The notes: generated by a model from the sequence alone, not told the origin. DNA of 61,383 nt from Mycolicibacterium brisbanense (GCF_001570425.1 NZ_BCSX01000002.1:1-61383), one strand, 5' to 3'. Shown: positions 16,272-26,123, counted from the stretch's first letter. Numbers and translations are program-made.

Positions 16272-17848
16272 GGACACTGCAGGGTTCCGACCGGTTCCGT
16301 AAGGGCTTGATGGGCGTGGCCGTGGTCGCGCTCATCATCGCGGTGGGTTCGACGCTGACCAGCGTGCCGATGATCTTCGCGGTACCGACCTACTACGCGC
16401 AGTTCACCGACACCGGTGGCTTGAACGTGGGCGACCGGGTGCGCATCGCCGGGATGGACGTCGGTGACGTCAAGACGATGGACATCAGCGGGGACAAGGT
16501 GGTGATCGGCTATACGCTCGGCGGCCGCACTATCGGCACCGAGAGCCGGGCCGCCATCCGGACCGATACCATCCTGGGTCGCAAAAACATCGAGATCCAG
16601 CCGCGCGGCAACCAGACCCTGGCCCCGCGCGGGACGTTGCCGGTCGGCCAGACGACCACGCCGTACCAGATCTACGACGCCATCTTCGATGTCACCCGCA
16701 ATGCCTCGGGGTGGGACATCCAGTCGGTCAAGCAGTCGCTGAACGTGCTGTCGGAGACGGTGGACCAGACCTCGCCGCACCTGAGCGCCGCGCTCGACGG
16801 GGTCGCCAAATTCTCCGAGACCATCGGCAAGCGCGACGATCAGGTCCGCCAGCTGCTGGCCAACGCGAACAAGATCGCCACGGTGCTCGGTGACCGCAGC
16901 ACGCAGGTGAACCAGTTGCTGGTGAACGCGCAGACCCTGCTGGCCGCGGTCAACCAGCGTGGCCAGGCCGTCAGCATGCTGCTCGAGCGGGTGTCGTCGG
17001 TGTCGCAGCAGGTCGAGGGCCTGATCAACGACAATCCGAACCTCAACCACGTGCTGGAGCAGCTGCGCACCGTCAGCGACATCCTGGTGCAGCGCAAGCA
17101 GGACCTCGCCGACACGCTGAGCATCGCGGGCAAGTTCATCACCTCGCTGGCCGAGGCGCTGGCCTCCGGCCCGTACTTCAAGGTCATGCTCGTCAACCTG
17201 CTGCCCCCGCAGATCCTGCAGCCGTTCGTCGACGCGGCGTTCAAGAAGCGCGGCATCGATCCCGAGGAGTTCTGGCGCAACGCGGGCCTGCCGTCGTTCC
17301 GGTTCCCGGACCCCAACGGCAAGCGGTTCGAGAACGGCGCCCCGCCGCCGGCACCGACGCCGCTGGAAGGCACCCCGGAGCATCCGGGGCCTGCCGTCCC
17401 GCCCGGTTCGCCGTGCTCGTACACACCGACGGCACAGGGCATCCCATCGCCGGGTAACCCGCTGCCGTGTGCGGCGGCCACCGTGGGGCCGTTCGGTGAC
17501 AACCCGTACGGGCCCAACTACGGCCCGCCCGACGTCGCGACCTCCGCACCGAATCCGGACGGTGTCGCGCACTCACCGGGCGTGCCCAGCGCCGCGATCC
17601 CCGGCCAGATGCCGCCGGATCAGCCGGGCGCCCCGACGGCACCGCTGGCTCCCGGTCCGCCGGGTGCCCGCACCGTGCCGGTCAGCCCGCAGCCCGGGCC
17701 CGACGAGTTCGTCCCCGGGTTCGCGCCGATACCGCCGCCGCTGAATGCGCCACCGGCACCTCCGGGTCCGGGTCCGCAGCTGCCGCCGGTGGACACGGCT
17801 CCGTTGCCGGGTAATCCGCCGTTCCTTCCGCCCGGGTCGCAGGGATAG
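16268..17848 (+). CDS. mce1C: Mce1C, MCE-domain subunit with proline-rich tail
   Basis: 526 residues. Anchor at ~14-36 (LMGVAVVALIIAVGSTLTS), MCE domain at ~40-115 (TGGLNVGDRVRIAGMDVGDV), long helical domain to ~330. The last ~170 residues are Pro/Gly-rich (for example PPPLNAPPAPPGPGPQLP), a feature of C and D subunits that may extend toward the outer envelope. ATG 16268 overlaps the mce1B stop. It is part of the mce1 operon. Confidence 0.95.
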   Translation: MRTLQGSDRFRKGLMGVAVVALIIAVGSTLTSVPMIFAVPTYYAQFTDTGGLNVGDRVRIAGMDVGDVKTMDISGDKVVIGYTLGGRTIGTESRAAIRTDTILGRKNIEIQPRGNQTLAPRGTLPVGQTTTPYQIYDAIFDVTRNASGWDIQSVKQSLNVLSETVDQTSPHLSAALDGVAKFSETIGKRDDQVRQLLANANKIATVLGDRSTQVNQLLVNAQTLLAAVNQRGQAVSMLLERVSSVSQQVEGLINDNPNLNHVLEQLRTVSDILVQRKQDLADTLSIAGKFITSLAEALASGPYFKVMLVNLLPPQILQPFVDAAFKKRGIDPEEFWRNAGLPSFRFPDPNGKRFENGAPPPAPTPLEGTPEHPGPAVPPGSPCSYTPTAQGIPSPGNPLPCAAATVGPFGDNPYGPNYGPPDVATSAPNPDGVAHSPGVPSAAIPGQMPPDQPGAPTAPLAPGPPGARTVPVSPQPGPDEFVPGFAPIPPPLNAPPAPPGPGPQLPPVDTAPLPGNPPFLPPGSQG

Positions 17849-17857
17849 GCCACAGCT

Positions 17858-19501
17858 ATGTCAACGATTTTCAACATCCGAAACCTGAAGCTGCCGCACA
17901 TGTCGCGGCTGGCGGTCATCTTGGGTGCGCTGGCAGTGGTGGTGGCCCTCGCGGTCGGCTACTTCGGGATCAGCCTCTACAAGAAGCTGACCAACACGAC
18001 GGTCACGGCGTACTTCCCCGAGGTGCTTGCGCTGTATCCCGGCGACAAGGTCCTCATCATGGGCGTCCGCGTCGGCGCGATCGACAGCATCGAGACCGCC
18101 GGCGACAAGATGAAGGTCGTCTTCCACTTCAACAACAAGTACAAGGTGCCGGAGAACGCCAGCGCCTCCGTGCTGAACCCGAGCCTGGTGGCGTCCCGCG
18201 TCATCCAGCTCTCACCGCCCTACACCGGCGGCCCGCAGATGAAGGACGGCGCGGTCATCACGGTGGACCGGACCCAGATCCCCATCGAGTACGACGAGTT
18301 GCGCAACCAGGTGACGCGCCTGCTGCACGATCTGGGCCCGACGCCCGAACAGCCCAAGGGCCCGTTCGGCGACATCGTCGAGTCATTCGCCGACGGCTTC
18401 GCCGGCAAGGGCGAACAGCTCAACCGCACGCTGAACGGCCTGTCGGAGGCGTTGACCACGCTCAACCAGGGCCGCGGCGACTTCTTCACGATCGTCAAGA
18501 GCCTGGCGCTGTTCGTCAACGCGCTGCACAAGAGCGATCAGCAGTTCGTCGCGCTCAACAACGATCTGGCGAAGTTCACCAACTACTTCTCCAAAGATGA
18601 CGAGTTGGCCAGCGCGGTGCAGAACCTGAACCAGGTGCTCAAGACCACCCGCCAGTTCCTGGACAAGAACGGCGGCGTGCTGACCCACGACGTCAACAAC
18701 CTCGAAGAGGCCACCACGGCGATCCTGCAGCCGGAACCGCGCAACGGCCTCGAGACGGGCCTACACGCGTACCCGAACCTGGCCGCCAACGTGGTCAACA
18801 TCGTGGCACCCAACCAGGGCGGCATCATCGGTCTGCCGGTGCTGCCGGGCCTGACCAACTTCTCCAACCCGTTGCAGTTCATCTGCAGCTCGATTCAGGC
18901 GGGAAGCCGGCTGGGCTACCAGGATTCGGCGGAGTTGTGCGCGCAGTACCTGGCGCCGATCCTCGACGCGATCAAGTTCAACTTCCTGCCGTTCGGCATG
19001 AACCTGGCCAGTACCGCGATGACGCTGCCCAAGCAGATCGCCTACTCCGAGCCGCGGCTGCAGCCGCCGGGCGGATACAAGGACACGACCGTGCCGGGCA
19101 TCTGGGCGCGTGACACCTTGTTCTCGCACGGCAACCATGAGCCGGGCTGGACCGTCGCGCCGGGCATGCAGGGCGTGCAGGTGCAGCCGTTCACGCAGAA
19201 CATGCTGACGCCGGAGTCGTTGGCCGAGTTGATGGGTGGCCCCGACATCGTCGCGCCGCCGGCCCCGCCGGCGTTCGGGGCACCTCCCGGTGGCAACCTG
19301 CCCGGTCCGCCCAATGCCTACGACCAGAACAATCCGCTGCCGCCGCCGTGGTACCCGCAGCCCGGCCCGCCGCCGGGACCGGCGCCAGGCGTCATCCCAG
19401 GAGATCCGTTGTCAGCCATCGCCCCGGCGGCTCCGGCCGCCCCGGCACCCGCACCCGCACCGAGTGGGCCGCCGTTGCCCGCAGAGGCAGGAGGGTCGTA
19501 A
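17858..19501 (+). CDS. mce1D: Mce1D, MCE-domain subunit with proline-rich tail
   Basis: 547 residues. Anchor at ~15-37 (RLAVILGALAVVVALAVGYF), MCE domain at ~45-118 (LALYPGDKVLIMGVRVGAID), helical region with ELASAVQNLNQVLKTTRQFL, then a Pro/Ala-rich tail (PAAPAAPAPAPAPSGPPLP). Several Cys around QFICSSIQAG and AELCAQYL are typical of D subunits. The stop TAA shares one base with the mce1E ATG. Confidence 0.95.
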   Translation: MSTIFNIRNLKLPHMSRLAVILGALAVVVALAVGYFGISLYKKLTNTTVTAYFPEVLALYPGDKVLIMGVRVGAIDSIETAGDKMKVVFHFNNKYKVPENASASVLNPSLVASRVIQLSPPYTGGPQMKDGAVITVDRTQIPIEYDELRNQVTRLLHDLGPTPEQPKGPFGDIVESFADGFAGKGEQLNRTLNGLSEALTTLNQGRGDFFTIVKSLALFVNALHKSDQQFVALNNDLAKFTNYFSKDDELASAVQNLNQVLKTTRQFLDKNGGVLTHDVNNLEEATTAILQPEPRNGLETGLHAYPNLAANVVNIVAPNQGGIIGLPVLPGLTNFSNPLQFICSSIQAGSRLGYQDSAELCAQYLAPILDAIKFNFLPFGMNLASTAMTLPKQIAYSEPRLQPPGGYKDTTVPGIWARDTLFSHGNHEPGWTVAPGMQGVQVQPFTQNMLTPESLAELMGGPDIVAPPAPPAFGAPPGGNLPGPPNAYDQNNPLPPPWYPQPGPPPGPAPGVIPGDPLSAIAPAAPAAPAPAPAPSGPPLPAEAGGS

Positions 19502-20673
19502 TGCGTGGGATCAGGCTGCCCAAGAAGGTGGCGCCCAGGAAGGTCGGCTTGCGGCTGGCCGTGCTCGCGGCCGCGACGCTGATGCTGACGTCGTGTGGGC
19601 AGTGGCGAGGCATCGCCAACGTCCCGCTGCCGGGTGGTCCCGGCACCGAGAGCGGGCACACCACCCTGTACGTGCAGATGCCGGAAACGTTGGCGCTCAA
19701 CGCCAACAGCCGGGTGCGGGTCCGTGACGTGTTCGTCGGCCGGGTCCGCAGCATCGAGTTGGTCAACTGGGTGCCCACGCTGACGCTCGATCTGGAGCCG
19801 GGCATCGAGCTGCCGAAGAACACGCTGGCCAAGATCGGCCAGACCAGCTTGCTGGGCTCACAGCACATCGAGCTCAACCCGCCGGATCAGAATCCGTCCA
19901 AGGAGATGCTGCGCAGCGGTGACACCATCCCGCTGGCGCAGTCCTCGGCGTACCCGACGATCGAGCGGACGCTGGCCGGCATCTCCGGCATCCTGACCGG
20001 CGGTGGCATCCCGAACATCGAGGTGATCCAGTCCGAGGTGTTCAACATCCTCAACGGTCGGGCCGATCAGATCCGGCAGTTCCTGGGCCAGCTGGACACT
20101 TTCACCAACGAGCTCAACCAGCAGCGCGACGACATCACGCGGGCGATCGATTCGACGAACCAGTTGCTCAACATCGTGGCGCAGCGCAACGACACACTCG
20201 ACCGAGTGCTCACCGAGTTCCCGCCGCTGATCCAGCATTTCGCCGACACTCGCGACCTGTTCGCCGATGCGGTGACCGCGCTGGGACGGCTGTCGGCCGC
20301 GGCCGACACGACGCTGTCGGGCAGCAATGCCAACCTGCACACCAACCTGCAGAACCTGCAGCGTCCGCTCAAGCAGCTCAGCCGGGCGGCCCCATACCTG
20401 GTGGGCGCACTCAAGCTGCTGCTGACGGTGCCGTTCAACATCGACAACATCCCGAAGGCCATCCGCGGCGACTACATCAACGTGTCGCTGAACCTGGACC
20501 TGACGCTGAGCTCGGTGGACAACGCGATCCTGTCCGGCACCGGTGTCTCGGGCATGCTGCGGGCGCTGGAACAGGCCTGGGGTCGTGATCCGAACACGAT
20601 GATCCCGGATGTGCGGTTCACGCCGAACCCGCACGACGTGCCGGGCGGCCCGCTGGTGGAAAGGGGGGAGTGA
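19501..20673 (+). CDS. mce1E: Mce1E/LprK, lipoprotein MCE subunit
   Basis: 390 residues. The signal peptide is Lys/Arg-rich and ends in a lipobox MLTSC with Cys32 as the lipidated residue; E subunits of Mce systems are lipoproteins (LprK in Mtb). The MCE domain follows (LALNANSRVRVRDVFVGRV) and then a helical domain (TFTNELNQQRDDITRAIDST). ATG 19501 overlaps the mce1D stop. The gene ends 3 bp before mce1F. Confidence 0.95.
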   Translation: MRGIRLPKKVAPRKVGLRLAVLAAATLMLTSCGQWRGIANVPLPGGPGTESGHTTLYVQMPETLALNANSRVRVRDVFVGRVRSIELVNWVPTLTLDLEPGIELPKNTLAKIGQTSLLGSQHIELNPPDQNPSKEMLRSGDTIPLAQSSAYPTIERTLAGISGILTGGGIPNIEVIQSEVFNILNGRADQIRQFLGQLDTFTNELNQQRDDITRAIDSTNQLLNIVAQRNDTLDRVLTEFPPLIQHFADTRDLFADAVTALGRLSAAADTTLSGSNANLHTNLQNLQRPLKQLSRAAPYLVGALKLLLTVPFNIDNIPKAIRGDYINVSLNLDLTLSSVDNAILSGTGVSGMLRALEQAWGRDPNTMIPDVRFTPNPHDVPGGPLVERGE

Positions 20674-20676
20674 AAG

Positions 20677-22236
20677 ATGCTGCTGACTCGCTTCATCAAG
20701 ATGCAGCTCGTCATCTTCCTGACGCTGACGCTGGTCGCGCTGGTGGTGCTCGGTCTGGTGTTCCTGCGCCTGCCCACGTGGGCAGGCGTGGGGATGTACA
20801 ACCTGAACGCCGAGTTGCCGAATTCGGCCGGCCTGTACAAGACGGCCAACGTCACCTACCGCGGCACCACCATCGGAAAGGTCACCTCGGTGGAGCCCAC
20901 CGAGACCGGTGCCCGGATCCAGATGAACATCTACGACCAGTACAAGATCCCCACCGACGCCACGGCCAACGTGCACTCGGTGTCCGCGGTCGGTGAGCAG
21001 TTCATCGACCTGATCTCCCCCGGGGAGTCGAAGGCGTACTTCGCCTCCGGCGACACCATCACCAAGGGCAGCGTGCCCGCCGAGGTGGGGCCCGCGCTGG
21101 ACGCCGCCGAGCACGGCCTGTCGGTGCTGCCGAAGGAGAAGATCGGGGTTCTGCTCGACGAGACAGCGAAAGCTGTTGGCGGCCTTGGCCCGTCGCTACA
21201 GCGCCTGGTCGATTCGACGCAGTCCATCGCGAGCGACTTCAAGGACAACCTGGACCCGGTGAACGACATCGTCACCAACTCCGGGCCCATCATCGACAGC
21301 CAGGTGAATTCGGGCGACGCGATCTCGCGCTGGGCGAGGAACCTGAACACCATCTCCGCCCAGACCGCCCAGAACGATGCGGCGCTGCGGAGCAGCATCG
21401 AGCAGGCCGCGCCGACGGCTGATCAGCTGAACGCGGTGTTCAGCGACGTCCGGGAATCGCTGCCGCAGACGCTGGCGAACCTCGAGATCGTCATCGACAT
21501 GCTCAAGCGCTACAACAAGAACGTCGAGCAGGTCTTGGTGGTCCTCCCGCAGGGTGCCGCGATCGCCCAGACCGCGACGATCTTCGCTCCCGAGGGCCTG
21601 CTGCACTTCGGCCTCGGCATCAACATGCCGCCGCCGTGCCTCACCGGCTTCCTGCCTGCGTCGCAATGGCGCGCGCCCGCCGACACCACGACGGCGCCGC
21701 TGCCGTCGGGCCTGTACTGCAAGATCCCCAAGGATGCGCAGAACGCCGTCCGCGGTGCCCGTAACTACCCGTGTGCCGATGTGCCGGGCAAGCGGGCGGC
21801 CACCCCGGCCGAGTGCCGCAGCAACGAGCCGTACGTACCGATGGGCACCAACCCGTGGTACGGCGACCCGAACCAGATCCGCAACTGCCCGGCCCCGGCC
21901 GCGCGATGCGATCAGCCTGTGGACCCGGGCCGGGTGATCCCCGCGCCCTCGGTGAACACGGGGTTGAACCCGCTGCCTGCGAGTATGTTGCCCCCGCCCG
22001 AAGTGGGCGGATCGGCTCCGACCAGCGATCCGCTGACCGCACCGCGAGGCGGTAGCGTCACTTGCAGTGGACAGCAGCCGAACCCCTGCATCTACACTCC
22101 GGCAGCAGGTTCGACCGCGACCTATAGCCCGTCAAGCGGCGAGGTGGTCGGTCCAGGCGGTGTGAAGTACTCCGTCACCAACTCGAATAAACCAGGAGAT
22201 GACGGATGGAAGGAGATGCTGGCACCAGCCGGCTGA
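20677..22236 (+). CDS. mce1F: Mce1F, MCE-domain subunit
   Basis: 519 residues. Anchor at ~8-30 (KMQLVIFLTLTLVALVVLGL), MCE domain at ~40-118 (NSAGLYKTANVTYRGTTIGK), helical region, then a Cys-containing C-terminal portion (PPPCLTGFLPAS, CADVPGKRAATPAECRSNEP) with a flexible Pro/Ser tail. It is the last of the six Mce chains. Its 3' end overlaps mam1A by 31 bp in another frame, which implies tight translational coupling. Confidence 0.95.
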   Translation: MLLTRFIKMQLVIFLTLTLVALVVLGLVFLRLPTWAGVGMYNLNAELPNSAGLYKTANVTYRGTTIGKVTSVEPTETGARIQMNIYDQYKIPTDATANVHSVSAVGEQFIDLISPGESKAYFASGDTITKGSVPAEVGPALDAAEHGLSVLPKEKIGVLLDETAKAVGGLGPSLQRLVDSTQSIASDFKDNLDPVNDIVTNSGPIIDSQVNSGDAISRWARNLNTISAQTAQNDAALRSSIEQAAPTADQLNAVFSDVRESLPQTLANLEIVIDMLKRYNKNVEQVLVVLPQGAAIAQTATIFAPEGLLHFGLGINMPPPCLTGFLPASQWRAPADTTTAPLPSGLYCKIPKDAQNAVRGARNYPCADVPGKRAATPAECRSNEPYVPMGTNPWYGDPNQIRNCPAPAARCDQPVDPGRVIPAPSVNTGLNPLPASMLPPPEVGGSAPTSDPLTAPRGGSVTCSGQQPNPCIYTPAAGSTATYSPSSGEVVGPGGVKYSVTNSNKPGDDGWKEMLAPAG

Positions 22237-22895
22237 ACCTCGCCGACCAGCAAGACCCCGAACACCCAGAGTCTCGTCCCGAGGAGGCCGTAGAGCACTC
22301 CAGTGAGCAGGATGTCGAGCATTCCAGCGAGCCGGAAGCCACGGCGGAGCCGGACGGGCCGGAAGCCGAGTCGAGTTCCGGCGTCGAGCGGCGCCCGTCC
22401 CGGTTGGGCCGGGGCGCGATGGCCGCGATCTGCGCAGGTCTGCTCGTTCTGACCGCACTGGCCGGGACGGGTGGTTACCTCGCACTGCGGTCGCACGCCG
22501 AGAGCGAGCAGATCGCCCGCGACGAGGCTTCCGCGCTGCAGGCGGCCAAGGATTGTGTGACGGCGACGCAGGCACCCGACACTGCGGCGATGACGGCGGC
22601 GCAGACCAAGATCATCGAGTGCTCCACGGGTGATTTCGGTGCCCAGTCGGTGCTGTACAGCAGCATGTTGTTGGAGGCCTACCAGGCGGCGAACGTCAAG
22701 GTGCAGGTGTCCGATCTGCGTGCCGCTGTGGAGAAGCACAACGACGACGGTTCGATGGATCTGTTGGTCGCGGTCCGCGTCGTCGTCAGCAATACCGAGA
22801 AGTCCAACGAGGAGCAGGGCTACCGGCTGCGGGTGAAGATGGCGCTCGACGACGGTGTCTACAAGGTGGCCAGGCTCGACCAGGTCACCTCGTGA
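22206..22895 (+). CDS. mam1A: Mam1A, Mce-associated membrane protein (Rv0175-like)
   Basis: 229 residues. An acidic Glu/Ser-rich cytosolic arm (~1-65) is followed by one membrane helix (AMAAICAGLLVLTALAGTGG). The extracytoplasmic domain resembles the NTF2-like fold of Mce-associated proteins (AAKDCVTATQAPDTAAM, DDGSMDLLVAVRVVVSN). Mam proteins stabilise Mce complexes. GGAG lies 7 nt before the ATG inside mce1F. The stop overlaps mam1B by GTGA. Confidence 0.92.
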   Translation: MEGDAGTSRLNLADQQDPEHPESRPEEAVEHSSEQDVEHSSEPEATAEPDGPEAESSSGVERRPSRLGRGAMAAICAGLLVLTALAGTGGYLALRSHAESEQIARDEASALQAAKDCVTATQAPDTAAMTAAQTKIIECSTGDFGAQSVLYSSMLLEAYQAANVKVQVSDLRAAVEKHNDDGSMDLLVAVRVVVSNTEKSNEEQGYRLRVKMALDDGVYKVARLDQVTS

Positions 22896-23884
22896 CGGCC
22901 GTGTTGGAGACCCCTTCGTCGGAGACCGTCGACTCGGCGGTGGACGCGACCCCGGAGCCGCAGCTGGCGTCATGGTCCGCACGCGCCGGAGCGTTCGCCA
23001 TCGATGTGCTGCTGGGCGCCGGTGTGATCGCCACGCTGGCTGTGCTGGCGTTCGCGGCGCCGACCTATGGCTGGCTGTGGTGGGTGTACGCAGGCGTCGC
23101 CATCGTGGTGATGATCGCGATGCTGGTCAACCGCGTCGTGCTGCCCACCAGGACCGGCTGGACGGTGGGGCGGGCGGTCGCAGGCATCCGGGTGGTGACC
23201 GCCGACGGCGGTGACGCCGGGCTGGTGCGGTTGACGCTGCGCGAGCTCGCCCATCTGCTGGACACCGCCGCGGTGTGCATCGGCTGGTTGTGGCCGTTGT
23301 GGGACAGCCGCAACCGCACGTTCGCCGATCTGCTGGCCCGCACCGAAGCGCACCGCGTCGGTGTGCGCGACGAGGATGTGCGCGACGTGCGGCTCCGGGC
23401 CGGGATCGTGCTGCTGGCAGGCGTGCTGGTGTCGGCAGCGGCGGTGGGCCTGGGATATTTCGGTTCGTACCGCCAGGAGCTCGCGGTCGAGCAGGCCCGC
23501 GCCGAGCTGGCTGACCAGGGACCGCGGATCGTCGAACAGTTACTCAGCTACGGCGTGGACTCCATGGACCAGGATTTCGCCAAGGCGCTCAACCTGACCA
23601 CCGACAATTACCGTCCGCAGCTCGTTGTGCAGCAGGCCACCGTGCGCAAGGGGGGCCCCAACACCAACGAGTACTGGGCGGTGAGCAGCGCGGTGCTGCC
23701 CGAGTCGAGCAAGACCGAGGGGACCATGTTGCTGGCGCTGCAAGGCCAGCGTGGCATCGACCCGAAGAATCTCAAGTTCCTCACCGCCACCGTGCGGGTG
23801 GACTTTCACAAGATCGACGGGCAGTGGCGGGTGGACAACCTGACCGTGCTCACCAAGCCACAGATGAACGGGGCGGGACAATGA
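22892..23884 (+). CDS. mam1B: Mam1B, RDD-domain Mce-associated protein (Rv0176-like)
   Basis: 330 residues. The RDD domain lies at about residues 25-150 (SWSARAGAFAIDVLLGAG, GRAVAGIRVVTADGG, DSRNRTFADLLART) with two membrane segments. A third helix (LRAGIVLLAGVLVSAAAVGL) leads to a Mam-type extracytoplasmic domain to the end. The fusion of RDD with a Mam domain matches Mtb Rv0176. GTG 22892 overlaps the mam1A stop; the end overlaps mam1C by ATGA. Confidence 0.92.
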   Translation: MTAVLETPSSETVDSAVDATPEPQLASWSARAGAFAIDVLLGAGVIATLAVLAFAAPTYGWLWWVYAGVAIVVMIAMLVNRVVLPTRTGWTVGRAVAGIRVVTADGGDAGLVRLTLRELAHLLDTAAVCIGWLWPLWDSRNRTFADLLARTEAHRVGVRDEDVRDVRLRAGIVLLAGVLVSAAAVGLGYFGSYRQELAVEQARAELADQGPRIVEQLLSYGVDSMDQDFAKALNLTTDNYRPQLVVQQATVRKGGPNTNEYWAVSSAVLPESSKTEGTMLLALQGQRGIDPKNLKFLTATVRVDFHKIDGQWRVDNLTVLTKPQMNGAGQ

Positions 23885-24432
23885 GCCCACGCCGCAAGAT
23901 CGATGCCTCGGAGCCGGATTACTTTGCCGTGCAACCGAAACCGCCGAAGCGGTGGGGGCTGCCGCTGGTAGCCGTGCTGTCGTCGCTACTCGTCGCGGCG
24001 GCGATCGCAGGCGGCACCTTCATGCTGGTCCGTCATGTGTCCGGTGACCGGGTGAAGGGCAAGGACGCCGCGGCGCTCGGATACGTGCGCGAGTTCATGA
24101 CGATGTACACGACGATCGATCCGTACCACGCCAATGACTACGCCGACCGTATCGCGGCACAGGGCACCGGTGATTTCGCGAAGATGTTCAAGGACCGGGA
24201 GAACGAGATCGTGGTCCAGGTGGCCCGTGCCGAGCCGACGGAGGGCACCGTGGAGGACGCGGGCATCCAGCGCTGGAACGACAATGGCAGCGCTGATGTG
24301 TTGATCGCCGTCAAGACCAGCACGCGGTCACCGGACGGCAAGTCAACGATTGCAAGTGGCGCCCGATGGGTGGTCACGACGATTCGAGAGGGACAGCAGT
24401 GGAAGATCAGCCAACTGAACCAGGTGATCTGA
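23881..24432 (+). CDS. mam1C: Mam1C, Mce-associated membrane protein (Rv0177-like)
   Basis: 183 residues: a short basic N-terminus (MSPRRKIDASEPDYFAVQPK), one membrane helix (LPLVAVLSSLLVAAAIAGG), and an NTF2-like Mam domain ending RWVVTTIREGQQWKISQLNQ. ATG 23881 is fixed by the 4-bp overlap with mam1B; the frame is open further up but inside mam1B. It overlaps mam1D by 34 bp. Confidence 0.92.
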   Translation: MSPRRKIDASEPDYFAVQPKPPKRWGLPLVAVLSSLLVAAAIAGGTFMLVRHVSGDRVKGKDAAALGYVREFMTMYTTIDPYHANDYADRIAAQGTGDFAKMFKDRENEIVVQVARAEPTEGTVEDAGIQRWNDNGSADVLIAVKTSTRSPDGKSTIASGARWVVTTIREGQQWKISQLNQVI

Positions 24433-25394
24433 CCACCGAGACGTCGGGCCCGGAGGGTTCGGCCACCCAGCGACGCCGGCTGCGGATGCCGTGGCAGCGC
24501 AAGGCCCAGACGTTGCCCGATGAGACGGCGGCCGACGAGTCGGCGGCTGCGAAGGCGTCGACGAACACGCCGTCGCCGGAGGCCCGGCCCAAGCCGAGGA
24601 CCCCGGTCGGCAAAGGCCGCCGTGCGGCCGCGGCCGAGGACGAGACCGCTGAGGTTGCGGAGCCGGAGACTGAGTCCGAGGAGTCTGCGCAGCCCGAGAC
24701 CGCCGAGCCTGAGCCTGAGCCTGAGGTTGAGGCCGTCGAGGTTGTCGAGCCCGAGGCCGCGGCGGACGAATCCGAGCCGGCCGAGGCTGACGGCGAATCT
24801 GCCGAGGAATCAACGGATCCCGATGAGCCTGCGCCCGGCGAGGACGAGAACGTCGAGACCGTCATGGTCCCGTTCCGGCCGGCCGGGAAGCGGTTGACAT
24901 ACCTGGCGGCCGGAGCCGCGGCGTTGTTCGTGGCCGCAGGGGCGTTCGCGGGCGCAATGGTGCAGCCATATCTCGCCGACCAAGCCCTGGTGGCGACCAA
25001 GCTGAAGGTCGCGGAGACCTCGGCCAACGCGATCACCACGCTGTGGACGTACACGCCGGACAACATCGATTCGTTGCCCCAGCGTGCGGCGCAGTATCTG
25101 TCGGGTGATTTCGCCGCGCAGTACCGGACATTCGTCGACTCGATCGTGCCGACCAACAAGCAGGCGCAGGTCTCCAGCAACACCCAGGTGATGGGCACGG
25201 CAGTGGAGAGCATCGGGCCCAACGAGGCCACCGCGATCGTCTACACCAACTCGGTGTCGACGAGCCCGGTCACCAAGAACATCCCGTCGCTGCGCTATCT
25301 GTCCTACCGGGTGACGCTCAAGCGGGACGGAAGTAATTGGCGGATAACGCAAATGCCCGCGCTGACCAAACTGGACCTGTCACCGCAGCTGTAA
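24399..25394 (+). CDS. mam1D: Mam1D, Mce-associated membrane protein with long acidic arm (Rv0178-like)
   Basis: 331 residues. GTG 24399 is preceded by GAGAGGGA. Residues ~1-170 are a low-complexity cytosolic arm, with a basic patch (RRRLRMPWQRK) followed by a Glu/Asp/Pro-rich run (for example EPEPEPEVEAVEVVEPE). One membrane helix (YLAAGAAALFVAAGAFAGAM) and a Mam-type domain (TTLWTYTPDNIDSLPQRAAQ) follow. The Mtb protein is about 90 residues shorter; the excess is in the acidic arm. It is the last gene of the mce1 operon. Confidence 0.9.
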   Translation: MEDQPTEPGDLTTETSGPEGSATQRRRLRMPWQRKAQTLPDETAADESAAAKASTNTPSPEARPKPRTPVGKGRRAAAAEDETAEVAEPETESEESAQPETAEPEPEPEVEAVEVVEPEAAADESEPAEADGESAEESTDPDEPAPGEDENVETVMVPFRPAGKRLTYLAAGAAALFVAAGAFAGAMVQPYLADQALVATKLKVAETSANAITTLWTYTPDNIDSLPQRAAQYLSGDFAAQYRTFVDSIVPTNKQAQVSSNTQVMGTAVESIGPNEATAIVYTNSVSTSPVTKNIPSLRYLSYRVTLKRDGSNWRITQMPALTKLDLSPQL

Positions 25395-25408
25395 CCCGGA
25401 CTCAAGCA

Positions 25409-26086
25409 ATGGGCATCCAGTCACCGGTCTCGCACCGGCTGACCGTTACCGCGTTACTGCTGTTGACCTTCGCGACCGGCATCATCGACGCGATCAGTGT
25501 GCTGGTGCTCGGCCACGTGTTCGTCGCGAACATGACCGGCAACGTGATCTTCCTGGGGTTCTGGTTGGTGCCGCACTCGGGCGTCGACCTGGCGGCGGCG
25601 GTCGTCGCCTTCGTCAGCTTCGTGGCAGGCACGGTTGTGGGCGGACGGTTCGCCCGGCACCTGCAGGGCAACCCGAGGCGATGGCTCACCGTCACGCATT
25701 CGGTGGAAGTGGTCATGCTGCTGACGCTTTCGGCCCTCGCCGGCGCCGGTGTGCTCGATTACCAGGACAACCGGAAGCTGATTCTCATCTCCGGGCTGGC
25801 GATCACCTTCGGTATCCAGAACGCCACTGCGCGGCAGTTCGGCATCCAGGAACTCAGCACCACCGTGCTCACCCAGACCATCGTGGGCATCGGGCTCGAC
25901 AGCAGATTGGCCGGCGGCACCGGGGACCGGGAGAAGCTGCGCTACGGCGTGGTGGCGACCATGATGGCCGGCGCGATGGTGGGCGCATCGCTGACACTGG
26001 TCGCGGTCGCGCCCGTGATTGCGTTGGCGGCGTTGGTCATTGCCGCGAGCGCGGCGATCTTCCGGTTCGGCTCTTCGGGTTCATGA
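25409..26086 (+). CDS. DUF1275 (YoaK-like) integral membrane protein
   Basis: About 225 residues with around six membrane segments. Family motifs are seen: FATGIIDAISVLVLGHVFVA with NMTGNVIFLG, and FGIQNATARQFGIQELSTTV with LTQTIVG. The function of DUF1275 proteins is not established; transport is often suggested. The frame is open to 25337, but ATG 25409 leaves the gene just after the mam1D stop. It probably reads through from the mce1 operon. It converges with the emb-like gene, whose end is 37 bp away. Confidence 0.85.
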   Translation: MGIQSPVSHRLTVTALLLLTFATGIIDAISVLVLGHVFVANMTGNVIFLGFWLVPHSGVDLAAAVVAFVSFVAGTVVGGRFARHLQGNPRRWLTVTHSVEVVMLLTLSALAGAGVLDYQDNRKLILISGLAITFGIQNATARQFGIQELSTTVLTQTIVGIGLDSRLAGGTGDREKLRYGVVATMMAGAMVGASLTLVAVAPVIALAALVIAASAAIFRFGSSGS

Positions 26087-26123
26087 AGTCCCAGCGCGCC
26101 GCTCGTGGTCCGAAGCGAGGAGC

